From an uncultured Lachnospiraceae bacterium (GTDB lineage Bacteria; Bacillota; Clostridia; Lachnospirales; Lachnospiraceae): a stretch of 64,000 nucleotides of DNA. Below are positions 16,547 to 25,838 of this stretch, in pieces. The DNA lies in NCBI GenBank assembly GCA_949948735.1, contig CATLGV010000013.1:1-64000 (forward strand), given 5' to 3'. Both the position numbers and the translations under genes were made by a program. Below the pieces are notes generated by a model. It was not told the DNA's origin and searched no databases. It worked only from the letters and a program-made list of their open reading frames with translations. Each line of letters opens with the position of its first letter. Positions within the stretch are counted from its first letter, which is position 1.

Positions 16547-17419
16547 CTAGTCCTTCATACCGGATGTTGTCATGGTCTCAATGACATTGCTCTGACATAC
16601 AAGGAAGAAGATAATCGGAATCGCCGCGATGATAAAGGTCACCGCCGCGCTCGCGCCCGCTCTTGCCGTTCCGCCGCCCGTTATCTGCTGCAGCGCAAAC
16701 TGCATCGGCTTGAGCTGCTCGTCGCGCAGATACATGCTTCCGGTGTTTGCCCACATCTGCTGGAACTGGAAAATCGCAAGCGTCAGCCACGCCGGCTTTA
16801 CATTGGGCATGACTATCTTCCAGAAAATCTGAAACTCCGTCGCCCCGTCAAGCCGCGCCGACTCCATCAGCGAATCCGGCAGCTGCTCCATAAACTGCTT
16901 CATCAGATAAAGTCCCATACCAAACTGCCATGCCGGCAGTATCAGCGCCAGGAAATTGTTATTAATATGCAGCCACGAAACAATCATATAAGTCGGAATC
17001 TGCGTGACCGTCCACGAGAACATCATGGACAGCACCACCATGCCAAACAAGAGGTTTTTCCCCGGAAAATTATGCTTTGCAAGCGGGTACGCCGCAAGCG
17101 AGGCCAGAATAACATGGCCCAGCGTGCCAAAGCCCGTGATAATCACCGTATTGAGAATATACCTTGAAAACGGCACCCAGGAGTCGTTCATCACGACAAA
17201 CAAATCCGAGAAATTCTCAAATGTAGGGTTGCGCACAAAAATCTTGGGCGGGAACTGGAACAATTCGTCCAGCGGCTTCAACGCGTTGTTCACAATCATC
17301 ACAATCGGGAGCGCCATAAATACGCCGCAGATTGCCATCAGAATAAACAACAGCGTATTCCCCGCCATGGAGCGGTTGAGTTTTTTCTGCTTTGGTTTGA
17401 ATAACCGTATCGTCTTCAT
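16547..17419 (-). CDS. Carbohydrate ABC transporter permease (MalG type)
   Basis: A 290-residue permease with the conserved N-terminal helix (NTLLFILMAICGVFMALPIVMIVNNALKP) and the EAA loop DSLMESARLDGATEFQIFWKIVMPNVKP. Its ATG shares an A with the TAA of the upstream permease, so the pair is translationally coupled. It belongs with the large CBM/solute-binding fusion at 18369-21374 as the first importer of the mannan operon. Confidence 0.93.
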   Translation of the reverse strand: MKTIRLFKPKQKKLNRSMAGNTLLFILMAICGVFMALPIVMIVNNALKPLDELFQFPPKIFVRNPTFENFSDLFVVMNDSWVPFSRYILNTVIITGFGTLGHVILASLAAYPLAKHNFPGKNLLFGMVVLSMMFSWTVTQIPTYMIVSWLHINNNFLALILPAWQFGMGLYLMKQFMEQLPDSLMESARLDGATEFQIFWKIVMPNVKPAWLTLAIFQFQQMWANTGSMYLRDEQLKPMQFALQQITGGGTARAGASAAVTFIIAAIPIIFFLVCQSNVIETMTTSGMKD

Positions 17420-18351
17420 TATTCACCCACCCTTCTGAGTACCTTCTGTACCAATTTGTTGGTTCCTACCATCAGCAGGAACAGCACTGTCGCGATGGCG
17501 GAAGCATAGCCCATGTCGAACCGGGTGGAGCCGTAATCCAGCAAATGCGTTACCACCGTCGCGCCCGCGTAGTTGATGGACGGGTTTCCTGCAAGCTGTA
17601 TCGAGATATCCGCCACCGCAAAGGACTGCGTGATCTGCATAACCGCGCCAAACATCAGCTGCGGCTTCATTGAAGGAAGCGTCACATACCAAAGCTCCTG
17701 CCAGCGGTTCTTCACGCCGTCCAGCGCCGCCGCCTCATAGAGGCTCTTGTCGACCGTCTGCAGACCGGCGATAAAGGAAAGGAAGCCGGTTCCCAGAGAC
17801 AGCCACAGCTGTACGACAATCAGCATCGGCAGAATGTATTTCTCCGTCTGCATCCACAATATCTGCTCATTGATAATGCCGAGCTTTAACAGGATACCGT
17901 TCAGATAACCGTAGCGGTCGCCCGATAAAATCAGGCTCCACACCATGTACGCGTTGCCGCAGATGCTCGGCGCGTAAAATATCAGCGTGAGAAACGCCCG
18001 GAATTTTCCGGAAAACTCGTTGATAATCCACGCAAACAGCAGACAGAGCATATAGCTGACCGGCCCGGTGATCACGGCGAACAATAAGGTGTTTTTCAGC
18101 GCAATCAGGAAGATGTCATCCTCCAGAAACAGCCGGATATAGTTGGCCCAGCCCGTAAACCGCGGCATCTCCAGCATGTTAAAGTAGGTAAACGACAGCC
18201 CCACCGAGATTAGAACCGGAAGCACCGTAAACACAAAGAACAGTATAAAATAGGGCGCCAGCATCAGATAGCAGGAGCGGTTCTTCTTAATCTGATAGCC
18301 TAATTTTTTCTGTCTTTTTGCGATTTCCGACAGATTTTCACTTGTTGCCAT
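17419..18351 (-). CDS. Sugar ABC transporter permease (MalF type)
   Basis: About 310 residues, with hydrophobic segments starting SCYLMLAPYFILFFVFTVLP and the EAA loop KSLYEAAALDGVKNRWQELWYVTLP. The ORF track begins at 18372, overlapping the previous stop. The ATG at 18351 (MATSENLSEI) has an AGGAGGGG site at good distance and is preferred. It forms the membrane channel with the next gene; the ATPase is not encoded here. Confidence 0.93.
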   Translation of the reverse strand: MATSENLSEIAKRQKKLGYQIKKNRSCYLMLAPYFILFFVFTVLPVLISVGLSFTYFNMLEMPRFTGWANYIRLFLEDDIFLIALKNTLLFAVITGPVSYMLCLLFAWIINEFSGKFRAFLTLIFYAPSICGNAYMVWSLILSGDRYGYLNGILLKLGIINEQILWMQTEKYILPMLIVVQLWLSLGTGFLSFIAGLQTVDKSLYEAAALDGVKNRWQELWYVTLPSMKPQLMFGAVMQITQSFAVADISIQLAGNPSINYAGATVVTHLLDYGSTRFDMGYASAIATVLFLLMVGTNKLVQKVLRRVGE

Positions 18352-18368
18352 TCCTTCCCCTCCTATCT

Positions 18369-21300
18369 TCAATCTTCCGCAAGAGGCAGTCCGAACTCTT
18401 TCCTCTTGTAATTGATCTCATCGTTAATATAGATGACCTTATCCATCAGCTCCTCACGCGGCGTCGCGGTATCGGTATCCGTTGTCACCGTGTAGAACGC
18501 GTTGTTGACGTTACGCCAGGAGTAATATCCGCCCGGCACCTGCGGGATGCCCTTCACCCACTGGAACTGCTCGGAAAGCACCTCATAGGTCTCCACCGGC
18601 CAGGGCAGGCTCTCAAACGCCTCCTTATTCGCCGTAGCGACACGCGCCGCCGACCCCATCAGGCTCTCCAGCTCCCTGTCAAACAGGACCTGTACCTCCG
18701 CCGAGGTCCACCATTTGAGGAATTCCCAGCACTCCTGCGGATATTCCGTATCGGACATGATAATGCTGGCAAGGCCGGTACAGCCTACGGAACGGTCGAT
18801 CGTCCCGTCCTCTTTCCTGACGCCCGGCACCGGCGCGAAATCCCATACGCCCTTGATATCCGGCGCCGAAACCTGCAGATTGTTGTATACCGTATAATCC
18901 GCAATCATAATCGGCGCTTCGCCTGTACGGAACCGTTCCTCCGCGCTGGTCACCTTATCCAGGCCGTAATCCGTATAGTACTCGCAGTATTCCCGGAAGG
19001 TGCTGACCGCGATATCCGAGTCCAGCGCGGACGCCATACCGCCCTCCGTGTAGTACTCGCCGCCGTTCTGGTACAGCATCATCGCAAAAATCTGCTCGCT
19101 GGGCAGCATTGCAAACTCCATCTGATTCTTTGCCAGCACGGTCATCGCCACCTTCACCTCGTCCCATGTCTGCGGCAGCTCCAGGCCAAGCTCGGCCAGA
19201 ATATCCTTGCGGTAGAACATCACCGGGAAGGTCTCCGTCTCCGGCAGCGCATACAGCGCGCCGTCAAAGGTAAATGCCGTCAGGGCGCTGTCGTAAAATC
19301 TTGAGGTCACCTCCTGCCAGTCGTCAAACTGCGTCAGATCCAGCACCGCGTTTCGAAGCCCATAATTGACAGGTGTGTCGTTTCCGGTGTTTAATACCGC
19401 GCCTGCGATACCGTTCGTATTTGCGACCTGAATTGCCACATCCGGTCCTTCTCCCGCAAGCTCCGCCCGCAGCAGCGTATTCATATCCACAAGCTGTACA
19501 TTGACGTTAATCCCCGTCTGGCTCGTAAAGGTCTCGTCTATCAGCGTCTTGATAACATTTGCCTGATCCCGTCCGGTGCCGATCCAGAGCGTGATCGTGG
19601 GGTTTTCATCCCCCTCCTCGGCAACATTGCCGACCTGGTTATAATCGATGACAAAGGAATAGAACAGTCTGCCAAACTCGTATTTTGTCTTGTCAAAAAA
19701 CGACGCCTTTGCGATATCCGCTTTGGTGTCCGGCGAAGTGACATAAATCCGGTCCAGCTGCAGCGGCTGCTCGATAACCTGCGTAATCCAGGTACCCGTC
19801 GCACGAATATTGATACGGAACGTGGAAATCACCTTTACAAAATATTCCGGATCCGCAATCAAATCATCCAGCTGGTCGCGCATCGTAATCAGCACCGTCT
19901 CCTTGTCGCTGCTTCTGCCGGCTGCCGCGCGCAGGCTTTCGATGGCATGATTGAGCTTATCGCGCACCGCTGCCATCTCTCCCGAAAGCTCCGGAAGGCT
20001 CGCCTCGATTTCATAATCGCGGTAGCTGTCCGGGCTCACGCCGGTAATACGGATTACCTTGCGGTATATCGCGTTCAGCTCCTCGACGCAGCTTTGTACC
20101 TCGCTGACAATCTCGGAGAACTCGCCAAGCACCACCTGCATGCGCAGCGTATGGCTGCCCTGCTCCAGATATATCCGGTAGGGATTGCCCGCCTCATCCG
20201 AAAGAACGTCCTCCCGCCAGCTCTGCTCGTATGTAAAACCGTAATCGTTAAACTCCTCAAAGGGCACCGTCCCGTCGATAAATATCTTTCTGGAAACGTA
20301 AATACCTCTCGTGAAATTCTGCTTTGCATGTAAAGAAATGTTGTAATAGCCGCTCTCGGGCACATCAAACGCCCACTCCATCCACTGCCCGGAAAGCTTC
20401 CATGAATTGCCGCCGATGCTGTTGTTGAGCAGCTCCTTTGTGCTCGACGGATATACCGCGGGCGAGGACTGATCCTGCTGCGGATAAAGCATCTGCGACG
20501 ACGTCTTCGCCGCGTTCTCCGCCTCCACGCGAATCACATGGCCGCTGGTATCCTGCGCCCCCTGCGCATCCCATGCCGCCTTTACGTCCTGATAAGGCAC
20601 CACCGGCTGCATATTGCCCAGCACCAGCTTGCGAAACAGCATCGGCTCTTTTCTGGAAATAATGGAAATCGTATGCTCGCCCTGCTCCAGATACAGCGCA
20701 AGGTTCTCCAGCACATACCCGTCGCTGTCGTAAAGCGGCGTCGTCACCCACTCGGGAACCTCTACCATGGACGGCTTCATATCGTTTCCCTGATTGTCCT
20801 TTTCCCACGCCTTTACCGCAATGCCCTTTTCATCCGTAACGCTGTCTTCTATGCTTATCTTCCATATTCTGGAGAACTCCACGTCCGCAAGCTCCCTGTA
20901 CGGAAGCGCGCCGTCCACAAAAAATCCCCTCTGGATTTCCGAGCTTTTCCCCTCAATCGGATAATATACCATCGACAGGTCATACCATCCGCTCTCGGGA
21001 ACCGTAACATCATATTCGACGATGGCGTTCTCCGCCGTCACAATACTCGTGCCCGCCATGCCCTCATAATTCTCATAGGCAGCGGGCGTCATGCCGATTC
21101 CGTTTTCCTCATAGCGGCTGTAGCTGCCGGCGTCCACCTCAATCACCCTGCTAGGCCTGTTGTCCCCCTTACCGGCAGCATACTCCTTGTAAAGAGGAAC
21201 CGCACCGCCGATCGAGTATGTACTCAAAAGCTCTTTGAACGCCTCCTCCGACATAACCGTTTTTGCCTCCGATTTCGGAAGGCAAAACGGGCACGCCCCC

Positions 21301-21374
21301 ACTGCCAGAACCGCCGCCAGGACGGCTGCCAGGGTTCTTTTTCCTGCTTTTTTCTTCTTCATCATTTTCTCCAT
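18369..21374 (-). CDS. Giant solute-binding protein with two N-terminal CBM35-like domains
   Basis: About 1001 residues, roughly twice a normal family 1 binding protein. A signal sequence with a possible lipobox (AVLAVGAC) is followed by two beta-sandwich regions resembling CBM35, each with the pattern SGWYDLSMVYYP / FVDGALPYREL / YLEQGEHTISI. A helical linker with SPDSYRDYEIEASLPELSGE comes next, and the C-terminal 420 residues are a typical binding fold (ITLWIGTGRDQANVIKTLIDE, GPDVAIQVANTNG, DGALYALPETETFPVMFYRKD). The ORF track start at 21428 lacks a good site; the ATG at 21374 follows GGGGAGG. It likely binds mannan at the surface and hands oligosaccharide to the permeases downstream. Confidence 0.9.
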   Translation of the reverse strand: MEKMMKKKKAGKRTLAAVLAAVLAVGACPFCLPKSEAKTVMSEEAFKELLSTYSIGGAVPLYKEYAAGKGDNRPSRVIEVDAGSYSRYEENGIGMTPAAYENYEGMAGTSIVTAENAIVEYDVTVPESGWYDLSMVYYPIEGKSSEIQRGFFVDGALPYRELADVEFSRIWKISIEDSVTDEKGIAVKAWEKDNQGNDMKPSMVEVPEWVTTPLYDSDGYVLENLALYLEQGEHTISIISRKEPMLFRKLVLGNMQPVVPYQDVKAAWDAQGAQDTSGHVIRVEAENAAKTSSQMLYPQQDQSSPAVYPSSTKELLNNSIGGNSWKLSGQWMEWAFDVPESGYYNISLHAKQNFTRGIYVSRKIFIDGTVPFEEFNDYGFTYEQSWREDVLSDEAGNPYRIYLEQGSHTLRMQVVLGEFSEIVSEVQSCVEELNAIYRKVIRITGVSPDSYRDYEIEASLPELSGEMAAVRDKLNHAIESLRAAAGRSSDKETVLITMRDQLDDLIADPEYFVKVISTFRINIRATGTWITQVIEQPLQLDRIYVTSPDTKADIAKASFFDKTKYEFGRLFYSFVIDYNQVGNVAEEGDENPTITLWIGTGRDQANVIKTLIDETFTSQTGINVNVQLVDMNTLLRAELAGEGPDVAIQVANTNGIAGAVLNTGNDTPVNYGLRNAVLDLTQFDDWQEVTSRFYDSALTAFTFDGALYALPETETFPVMFYRKDILAELGLELPQTWDEVKVAMTVLAKNQMEFAMLPSEQIFAMMLYQNGGEYYTEGGMASALDSDIAVSTFREYCEYYTDYGLDKVTSAEERFRTGEAPIMIADYTVYNNLQVSAPDIKGVWDFAPVPGVRKEDGTIDRSVGCTGLASIIMSDTEYPQECWEFLKWWTSAEVQVLFDRELESLMGSAARVATANKEAFESLPWPVETYEVLSEQFQWVKGIPQVPGGYYSWRNVNNAFYTVTTDTDTATPREELMDKVIYINDEINYKRKEFGLPLAED

Positions 21375-21443
21375 TTCTGCGCCTCCCCACTCCTGTCTGC
21401 CCGCTTCCGCATACGCGTATCGTTTCAAAAATCCTTCCCATGC

Positions 21444-22085
21444 TCACATATAGTACCAGCTCATTTCCCCCGCCTCCGGCTTTGGCATATACTTTAACAG
21501 CGCCTTCTCCATATGGAAGGATACCGCATAGTACCAGGCCGCCGGCAGCACCAGTATCAACGGAACCGGAAGGCAGTACGCCCACACGGCAAAAAGAAGC
21601 GCCGTTCCCGCGGCTACAAGCACCGTAGCCGGAAGATACCGCACCGCCATTACAAAGGACAGCTTAAATCCGTCCCTGAGCCGGAAAGAAAATCTCGACA
21701 GTACCGGGAACAGATATACCGCAATCCCCGCAAGCGCCGCAAAAATCCCGTCATATACCAGGACGCCGGTGATACCCGCCGCATTGCCCGCGTTTGCCGC
21801 GATTTCCCGATTCAGATACAAAACCGCCATCAGCGCCATGATGATCAGCGTCGCCGCCGTCCCCCGTTTCAGATTCCGCTTATACGCGCGAAGAAACTCC
21901 CCGACGGGGTATCCGGTATCCCTGCGCACACTCTTCACAACGGCATAGTAAAGCGCCGTTGTGGATGTTCCGATTGTAACAATGGGGATACAGCCGAGCA
22001 GCCAGCAGATATCCAGCAGTATCAGCTCTCCCGTCTTATTCAGGAATGTCATAACCGGACTGTCCATCTGAAATATTTTCCCCAT
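21444..22085 (-). CDS. YesL family (DUF624) membrane protein
   Basis: About 213 residues with several membrane segments. The hallmark N-terminus MGKIFQMDSPVMTFLNKTGELILLDICWLLGCIPIVTIGTSTTAL is that of YesL/DUF624 proteins, which travel with sugar ABC importers in Firmicutes and have no settled function. The ATG at 22085 has an AAAGGAGGCGGAG site; the ORF-track start at 22133 lies further upstream with no comparable site. It sits between the mannanase and the giant binding protein. Confidence 0.88.
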   Translation of the reverse strand: MGKIFQMDSPVMTFLNKTGELILLDICWLLGCIPIVTIGTSTTALYYAVVKSVRRDTGYPVGEFLRAYKRNLKRGTAATLIIMALMAVLYLNREIAANAGNAAGITGVLVYDGIFAALAGIAVYLFPVLSRFSFRLRDGFKLSFVMAVRYLPATVLVAAGTALLFAVWAYCLPVPLILVLPAAWYYAVSFHMEKALLKYMPKPEAGEMSWYYM

Positions 22086-22156
22086 GCTCCGCCTCCTTTC
22101 CTGTTTAAAAGATTCTTTCATAGCTGTCGTCATATCGTCTGCCGCGCCGCGCGCCG

Positions 22157-23656
22157 CTATTGCCCGCTTCTGAGCGGATAGCTTTTCAAATCCGGCAGCT
22201 CATCCCTTGTAATGACATGCTCGTGACTGTAGACCTTCTTGAGCATATCCTCCTCCGTATACTTCTCGGATAACACGTTCATGCTGATATTCTCCGCGAC
22301 AAACTCGCCGCCCCAGGTGCCGAAATACCCCCACATCGCCCCATCCCGAATCGCGAGATCCGGATCAAACAGGCAGCCGTTTTCCGACAGGACAATCATC
22401 TTCCTGGCGGAGGTATAGTCCAGCACCTCCAGATATTTTGCGGTCTGCGGCGTGTATACCCGCTCACCCGGGTAAATGTCCTCGCCGATAATATCCACAT
22501 ATTCGTCTCCCGGATACCAGTCCGCGGACTGTCCGTTCCACACCCAAATCAGGTTATTGATACCGTATTCGTTCGTGAGCTTATCATACAGAAGCCGATA
22601 CAGCTGCTTATAAGCGTCTGCCCCCGCATTCCCCCACCAGAACCAGCCGCCGCTTGCCTCGTGGAGCGGCCGCCACAAAACCGGCACATCCGCCTCCTGA
22701 AGCCGCTTCATCTGCTGCGCTATCGCGTCTATATCCTCCATGAGGAGCCGATAGCCCTCCTCATCCTCTCCGCTCATTATCTTCCCGAGGTCGATATTCG
22801 TATGCTCGGTATAAAATCCCGAAAACCAGTCTCCGGTAAGGTATTTATCCGGCGCGTTCCAGTGCCAGCAGAAGGTGACGATGCCGCCCGCGTCCCAATA
22901 CTCGATGGCGTATTCCACTGCCTGCGACGTGCTGCCGCGCGCCGCCCGCGAGGGGCTGTATTCAATAAAGTCCAGTCCCAGCATAGCCGGATATTTACCG
23001 CCCGTCGCCTTCCAGATAACGGCGTTCTCCTTGCCGTACATGCCCATATCGCAATACTGTCCGGAAATAATATCCTTCCCGTAAACATCGCACAGATAGG
23101 TCATCAGCCGCCTTGTGTTCTCCGTCGCATTCGGATTTACCAGCACCGGCTCGATCTCAAACCGTGCTTCGTCCAGCGGCGCCGACTGCGATACCTGTAT
23201 CTTATCCACCTGTATCCACCCCCAATGCTTCATAATGGAAACCGTGTGCTGCCCGGATTCCAGATAAACGCGCCTTATCGGCGAATCGCAAAACGTCTTC
23301 CCCTCAACCGAAAAACTTCCCATGCTGTCCCCGTCCACCAGCAGGTAATTTTCCTTGTAGCCGCCGTCCGCGCTCCTGTTTATGACATGTATGTCATAAA
23401 AGCCTTCCGCGTCAATCTGAATGTCCAGCTCCATGCCGTCGGCGTCCTCCCGAAAGCCGTCCACATATTCCGCGCCGTTTTCCTCCTGAATACTTGTACC
23501 GCCCAGCAGTCTCGCCGTCTCGGCCTCGTAATCTACCGTCTCGGCCGCAATGTCCGTTTGAACCGCCCCGGCGCTGTTTTCCGGCTTATCTGCCCCGCAG
23601 CCCGCAAGCAGCAGCAGAGTCAGGGCAGGAAGCATTACCTTTTTACTCCTTTTCAC
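22157..23656 (-). CDS. GH26 endo-beta-1,4-mannanase lipoprotein with CBM35-like domain
   Basis: A 499-residue surface lipoprotein (LLLLAGC20). Residues about 40-160 form a CBM35-like module (AEGFYDIHVINRSADGGYKENYLLVDG, YLESGQHTVSIMKHWGW). The GH26 domain follows, with the acid/base Glu333 in WRPLHEASGGWFWWG and the nucleophile Glu425 in IVLSENG, plus VTFCWHWNAP. The enzyme should cut beta-mannan outside the cell by a retaining mechanism. Translation begins with GTG at 23656, seven bases after AAGGAGTG. As first gene of the operon it gives the best clue that beta-mannan or a manno-oligosaccharide is the substrate. Confidence 0.94.
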   Translation of the reverse strand: MKRSKKVMLPALTLLLLAGCGADKPENSAGAVQTDIAAETVDYEAETARLLGGTSIQEENGAEYVDGFREDADGMELDIQIDAEGFYDIHVINRSADGGYKENYLLVDGDSMGSFSVEGKTFCDSPIRRVYLESGQHTVSIMKHWGWIQVDKIQVSQSAPLDEARFEIEPVLVNPNATENTRRLMTYLCDVYGKDIISGQYCDMGMYGKENAVIWKATGGKYPAMLGLDFIEYSPSRAARGSTSQAVEYAIEYWDAGGIVTFCWHWNAPDKYLTGDWFSGFYTEHTNIDLGKIMSGEDEEGYRLLMEDIDAIAQQMKRLQEADVPVLWRPLHEASGGWFWWGNAGADAYKQLYRLLYDKLTNEYGINNLIWVWNGQSADWYPGDEYVDIIGEDIYPGERVYTPQTAKYLEVLDYTSARKMIVLSENGCLFDPDLAIRDGAMWGYFGTWGGEFVAENISMNVLSEKYTEEDMLKKVYSHEHVITRDELPDLKSYPLRSGQ

Positions 23657-23717
23657 TTAAACACTCCTTAATCATTAAAGTTATTTTATACTTTATTTTA
23701 GTTTAACTATTTCTTTT

Positions 23718-23746
23718 AATTTAACATATTTTTAAGAGTAGTACAA
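23718..23746 (-). promoter_or_regulatory. Candidate promoter of the mannan operon
   Basis: In the AT-rich 220-bp gap the minus strand shows TTGTAC (23741-23746), 17 bp, then TAAATT (23718-23723), about 60 bp before the GTG start. Other AT-rich boxes nearby are possible. No cre box or clear operator was recognised, and no regulator gene is adjacent. Confidence 0.45.
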
Positions 23747-23876
23747 TAATAAATATACACTTTTTCCATATTGCACGATTTTTCCCTTTTTTAATTAGGC
23801 AATAGTTCCAAAAGCCCCTTGCCGCACCCTTTTTAACCCACCGCCATATATTAGTAAAAAGGCCTTTGGAGGCCCC

Positions 23877-24167
23877 ATGCCCAATGCCAAGCTTGAAAAT
23901 CTCTTAAATCTTGCCCTGTCCGCCACTGCCGAAGAATTAGAAAAATCCCAGCTTCTGATGACCGGCTACACGCCCGCCGCCAGAAGCTGGGAATTAATTG
24001 TCAAATACCATGGCCCGCTCGAAAAGCTTGAGTCCGAGGTTATTCACATCGAACCGCTTATCAACAGCTATGCCATCGCAACTGTCCGCGAAGACTTTAT
24101 TGACGCCTTCGCCGACCTGGATGAAGTTGAATACGTCGAAAAGCCCAAACGGCTCTTCTTTTATTAA
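23877..24167 (+). CDS. Stand-alone subtilase prodomain (orphan I9-like propeptide)
   Basis: A 96-residue protein starting MPNAKLENLLNLALSATAEE, with SWELIVKYHGPLEKLE, INSYAIATVREDFIDAFADL and ending VEYVEKPKRLFFY. This pattern, as I know it, forms the N-terminal prodomain of Lachnospiraceae S8 peptidases, where EKPKRLFF leads straight into the catalytic domain. Here a stop follows two codons after the Phe pair, so no protease is attached. TTGGAGG precedes the ATG. One of few plus-strand genes here, it stands alone between GH26 and araA. It may act in trans as a folding helper or inhibitor, possibly for the prodomain-less protease at 240-1757. A decayed protease gene is the alternative, but no catalytic remnant follows. 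Confidence 0.75.
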   Translation: MPNAKLENLLNLALSATAEELEKSQLLMTGYTPAARSWELIVKYHGPLEKLESEVIHIEPLINSYAIATVREDFIDAFADLDEVEYVEKPKRLFFY

Positions 24168-24191
24168 GGAAACGCCGATGAAAGCGTTTCC
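24168..24191. terminator. Hairpin between convergent prodomain and araA genes
   Basis: GGAAACGC and GCGTTTCC form a perfect 8-bp stem with an 8-base loop in the 30-bp gap between the two stops. Neither flank has a strong T run, though the minus-strand flank (TTAATAAAAG) is AU-rich. It probably acts as a weak bidirectional terminator. The right arm also resembles a cre box (see rejected items). Confidence 0.45.
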
Positions 24192-24197
24192 GGCGCT

Positions 24198-25694
24198 CTA
24201 TCTGTATACGGCCGCATTCCAGCGCAGCTCGTTCTTGAAGGCCCGAATGTCCGTATCCTTGTCAATAACGACGGCCTCAATACCCATTGCGTCCGCCCAG
24301 TCGACCATCTGCTCCACCGTAAGGTCGTAGGAGAATGCCGTATGGTGCGCGCCTCCTGCCAGAATCCAGGCTTCCGCGCCGACCGCAAGATTCGGCTCCG
24401 GCGTCCAGAAGGCTGTTGCAACCGGGAGCTTGGGCATCGGCTTCTCCACCTTTTTGCAGTTTACCGCGTTGATAATCAGCCGGAACCGGCTGCCCAGATC
24501 CACCAGCGAAGCCGCCACTGCCGGGCCTGTCTTGGCGGTAAATACCAGCCGCGCCGGATCCTCGCGGTTCCCCATGGAAAGCGGGCATACCTTGATGGAT
24601 ACCGGGCCTTCCGCAATCGAAGGACATACCTCCAGCATATGCGCCTGCAAAATGCCTTCCCGTCCCGGCACAAAATTGTAGGTGTAGTCCTCCATAAAGG
24701 AAGTACCCTTCGCATCCTTCACGTTGGCGGCCATAATCTTCATCAGCCGGACCATCGCCGCCGTCTTCCAGTCGCCCTCGCCGCCAAAGCCGTAGCCCTT
24801 CTCCATCAGCCGCTGAATCGCAAGCCCGGGGAGCTGCTTTAATCCGCCAAGCATCCCGAAATGCGTGACAATCGCGTGATAGTCGCCTTCCTCCAGAAAC
24901 TTCTCCATACCAAGCTCAATGCCTGCCTGAACCTCCACATGCCTGCGGAACTGTGCCGCATCCCTGCCCTCTGTCAAAATCTCGTACTTACTGTAATACT
25001 CATCTGTCAGCGCGCTGACATCGCCCGCCGCAACGGCGTTCACATACTCAACCAGATCATTGACATTGTAGTGGTCAATCTCCCAGCCGAACTTTATCTG
25101 CGCCTCTACCTTGTCGCCCTCTGTCACGGCAACATTATTCATATTGTCGCCAAAGCGGCACACACGGATATGCGAGGACTCCATAATACCGACCGCCGTC
25201 ACCATCCACTGCGCAAGCTTCCGGATGACCTCCGGATTCCTCCAGTGTCCGACAACAATCTTGCGCTCAATGCCCATACGGCTCACAATATGACCGTACT
25301 CACGGTCCCCGTGCGCCGACTGGTTTTCGTTCATAAAGTCCATGTCAATCGTATCGTACGGGATTTCCTCGTTAAACTGCGTATGGAAATGCATCAGCGG
25401 CTTTCTGTACTCCTGCAGCCCCAGTATCCATGACTTTGCCGGCGAAAAGGTGTGCATCCAGGTGATAACGCCCGCGCACTCCGCATCCGCATTCGCCTCG
25501 TTAAAGGTCTTTCTGATAACCGCGTTCGTAATCAGCGTGGGCTTCCAAACCACCTCATACGGCAATAAGCCGGACTGGTTCAAGCCGTCCACGATCGTCC
25601 TTGAATGCTCCGCAACGTTCCTCAGGCATTCGTCGCCGTACAAATCCTGTGAACCCGTCGCAAACCAAAACTTGTAATTCTTTCCTGTTTTCAT
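24198..25694 (-). CDS. araA: L-arabinose isomerase
   Basis: A 498-residue enzyme converting L-arabinose to L-ribulose in the cytoplasm, the first step of arabinose use. The N-terminus FWFATGSQDLYGDE and the segments WMHTFSPAKSWILGL, HFHTQFNEEIPYDTIDMDFMNENQSAHGDRE and GHWRNPEV are diagnostic. Further on, GFGGEGDWKTAAMVRLMKIM and SFMEDYTYNF carry conserved acidic metal ligands. Full length for the family. No araB or araD lies nearby, so it is a single-gene unit behind a short AT-rich leader (25695-25838). Confidence 0.97.
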   Translation of the reverse strand: MKTGKNYKFWFATGSQDLYGDECLRNVAEHSRTIVDGLNQSGLLPYEVVWKPTLITNAVIRKTFNEANADAECAGVITWMHTFSPAKSWILGLQEYRKPLMHFHTQFNEEIPYDTIDMDFMNENQSAHGDREYGHIVSRMGIERKIVVGHWRNPEVIRKLAQWMVTAVGIMESSHIRVCRFGDNMNNVAVTEGDKVEAQIKFGWEIDHYNVNDLVEYVNAVAAGDVSALTDEYYSKYEILTEGRDAAQFRRHVEVQAGIELGMEKFLEEGDYHAIVTHFGMLGGLKQLPGLAIQRLMEKGYGFGGEGDWKTAAMVRLMKIMAANVKDAKGTSFMEDYTYNFVPGREGILQAHMLEVCPSIAEGPVSIKVCPLSMGNREDPARLVFTAKTGPAVAASLVDLGSRFRLIINAVNCKKVEKPMPKLPVATAFWTPEPNLAVGAEAWILAGGAHHTAFSYDLTVEQMVDWADAMGIEAVVIDKDTDIRAFKNELRWNAAVYR

Positions 25695-25838
25695 CCCAAT
25701 ACCCCATCCTTTCCATCTTTATAACAGCTTCTTTGCGAAAAAGAAATCATCGCTATAAGATATTTTTATCATAAAACAGGGGGGATTACAACATTTATTT
25801 TAGTGCATTTTAAAACATTTTATTTTTTATTTAATATT

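Noticed and set aside
24179-24192. TGAAAGCGTTTCCG, a near-perfect match to the catabolite repression cre box
   Set aside because: It lies between two convergent gene ends and is the loop and right arm of the hairpin there, so it has no promoter to control.
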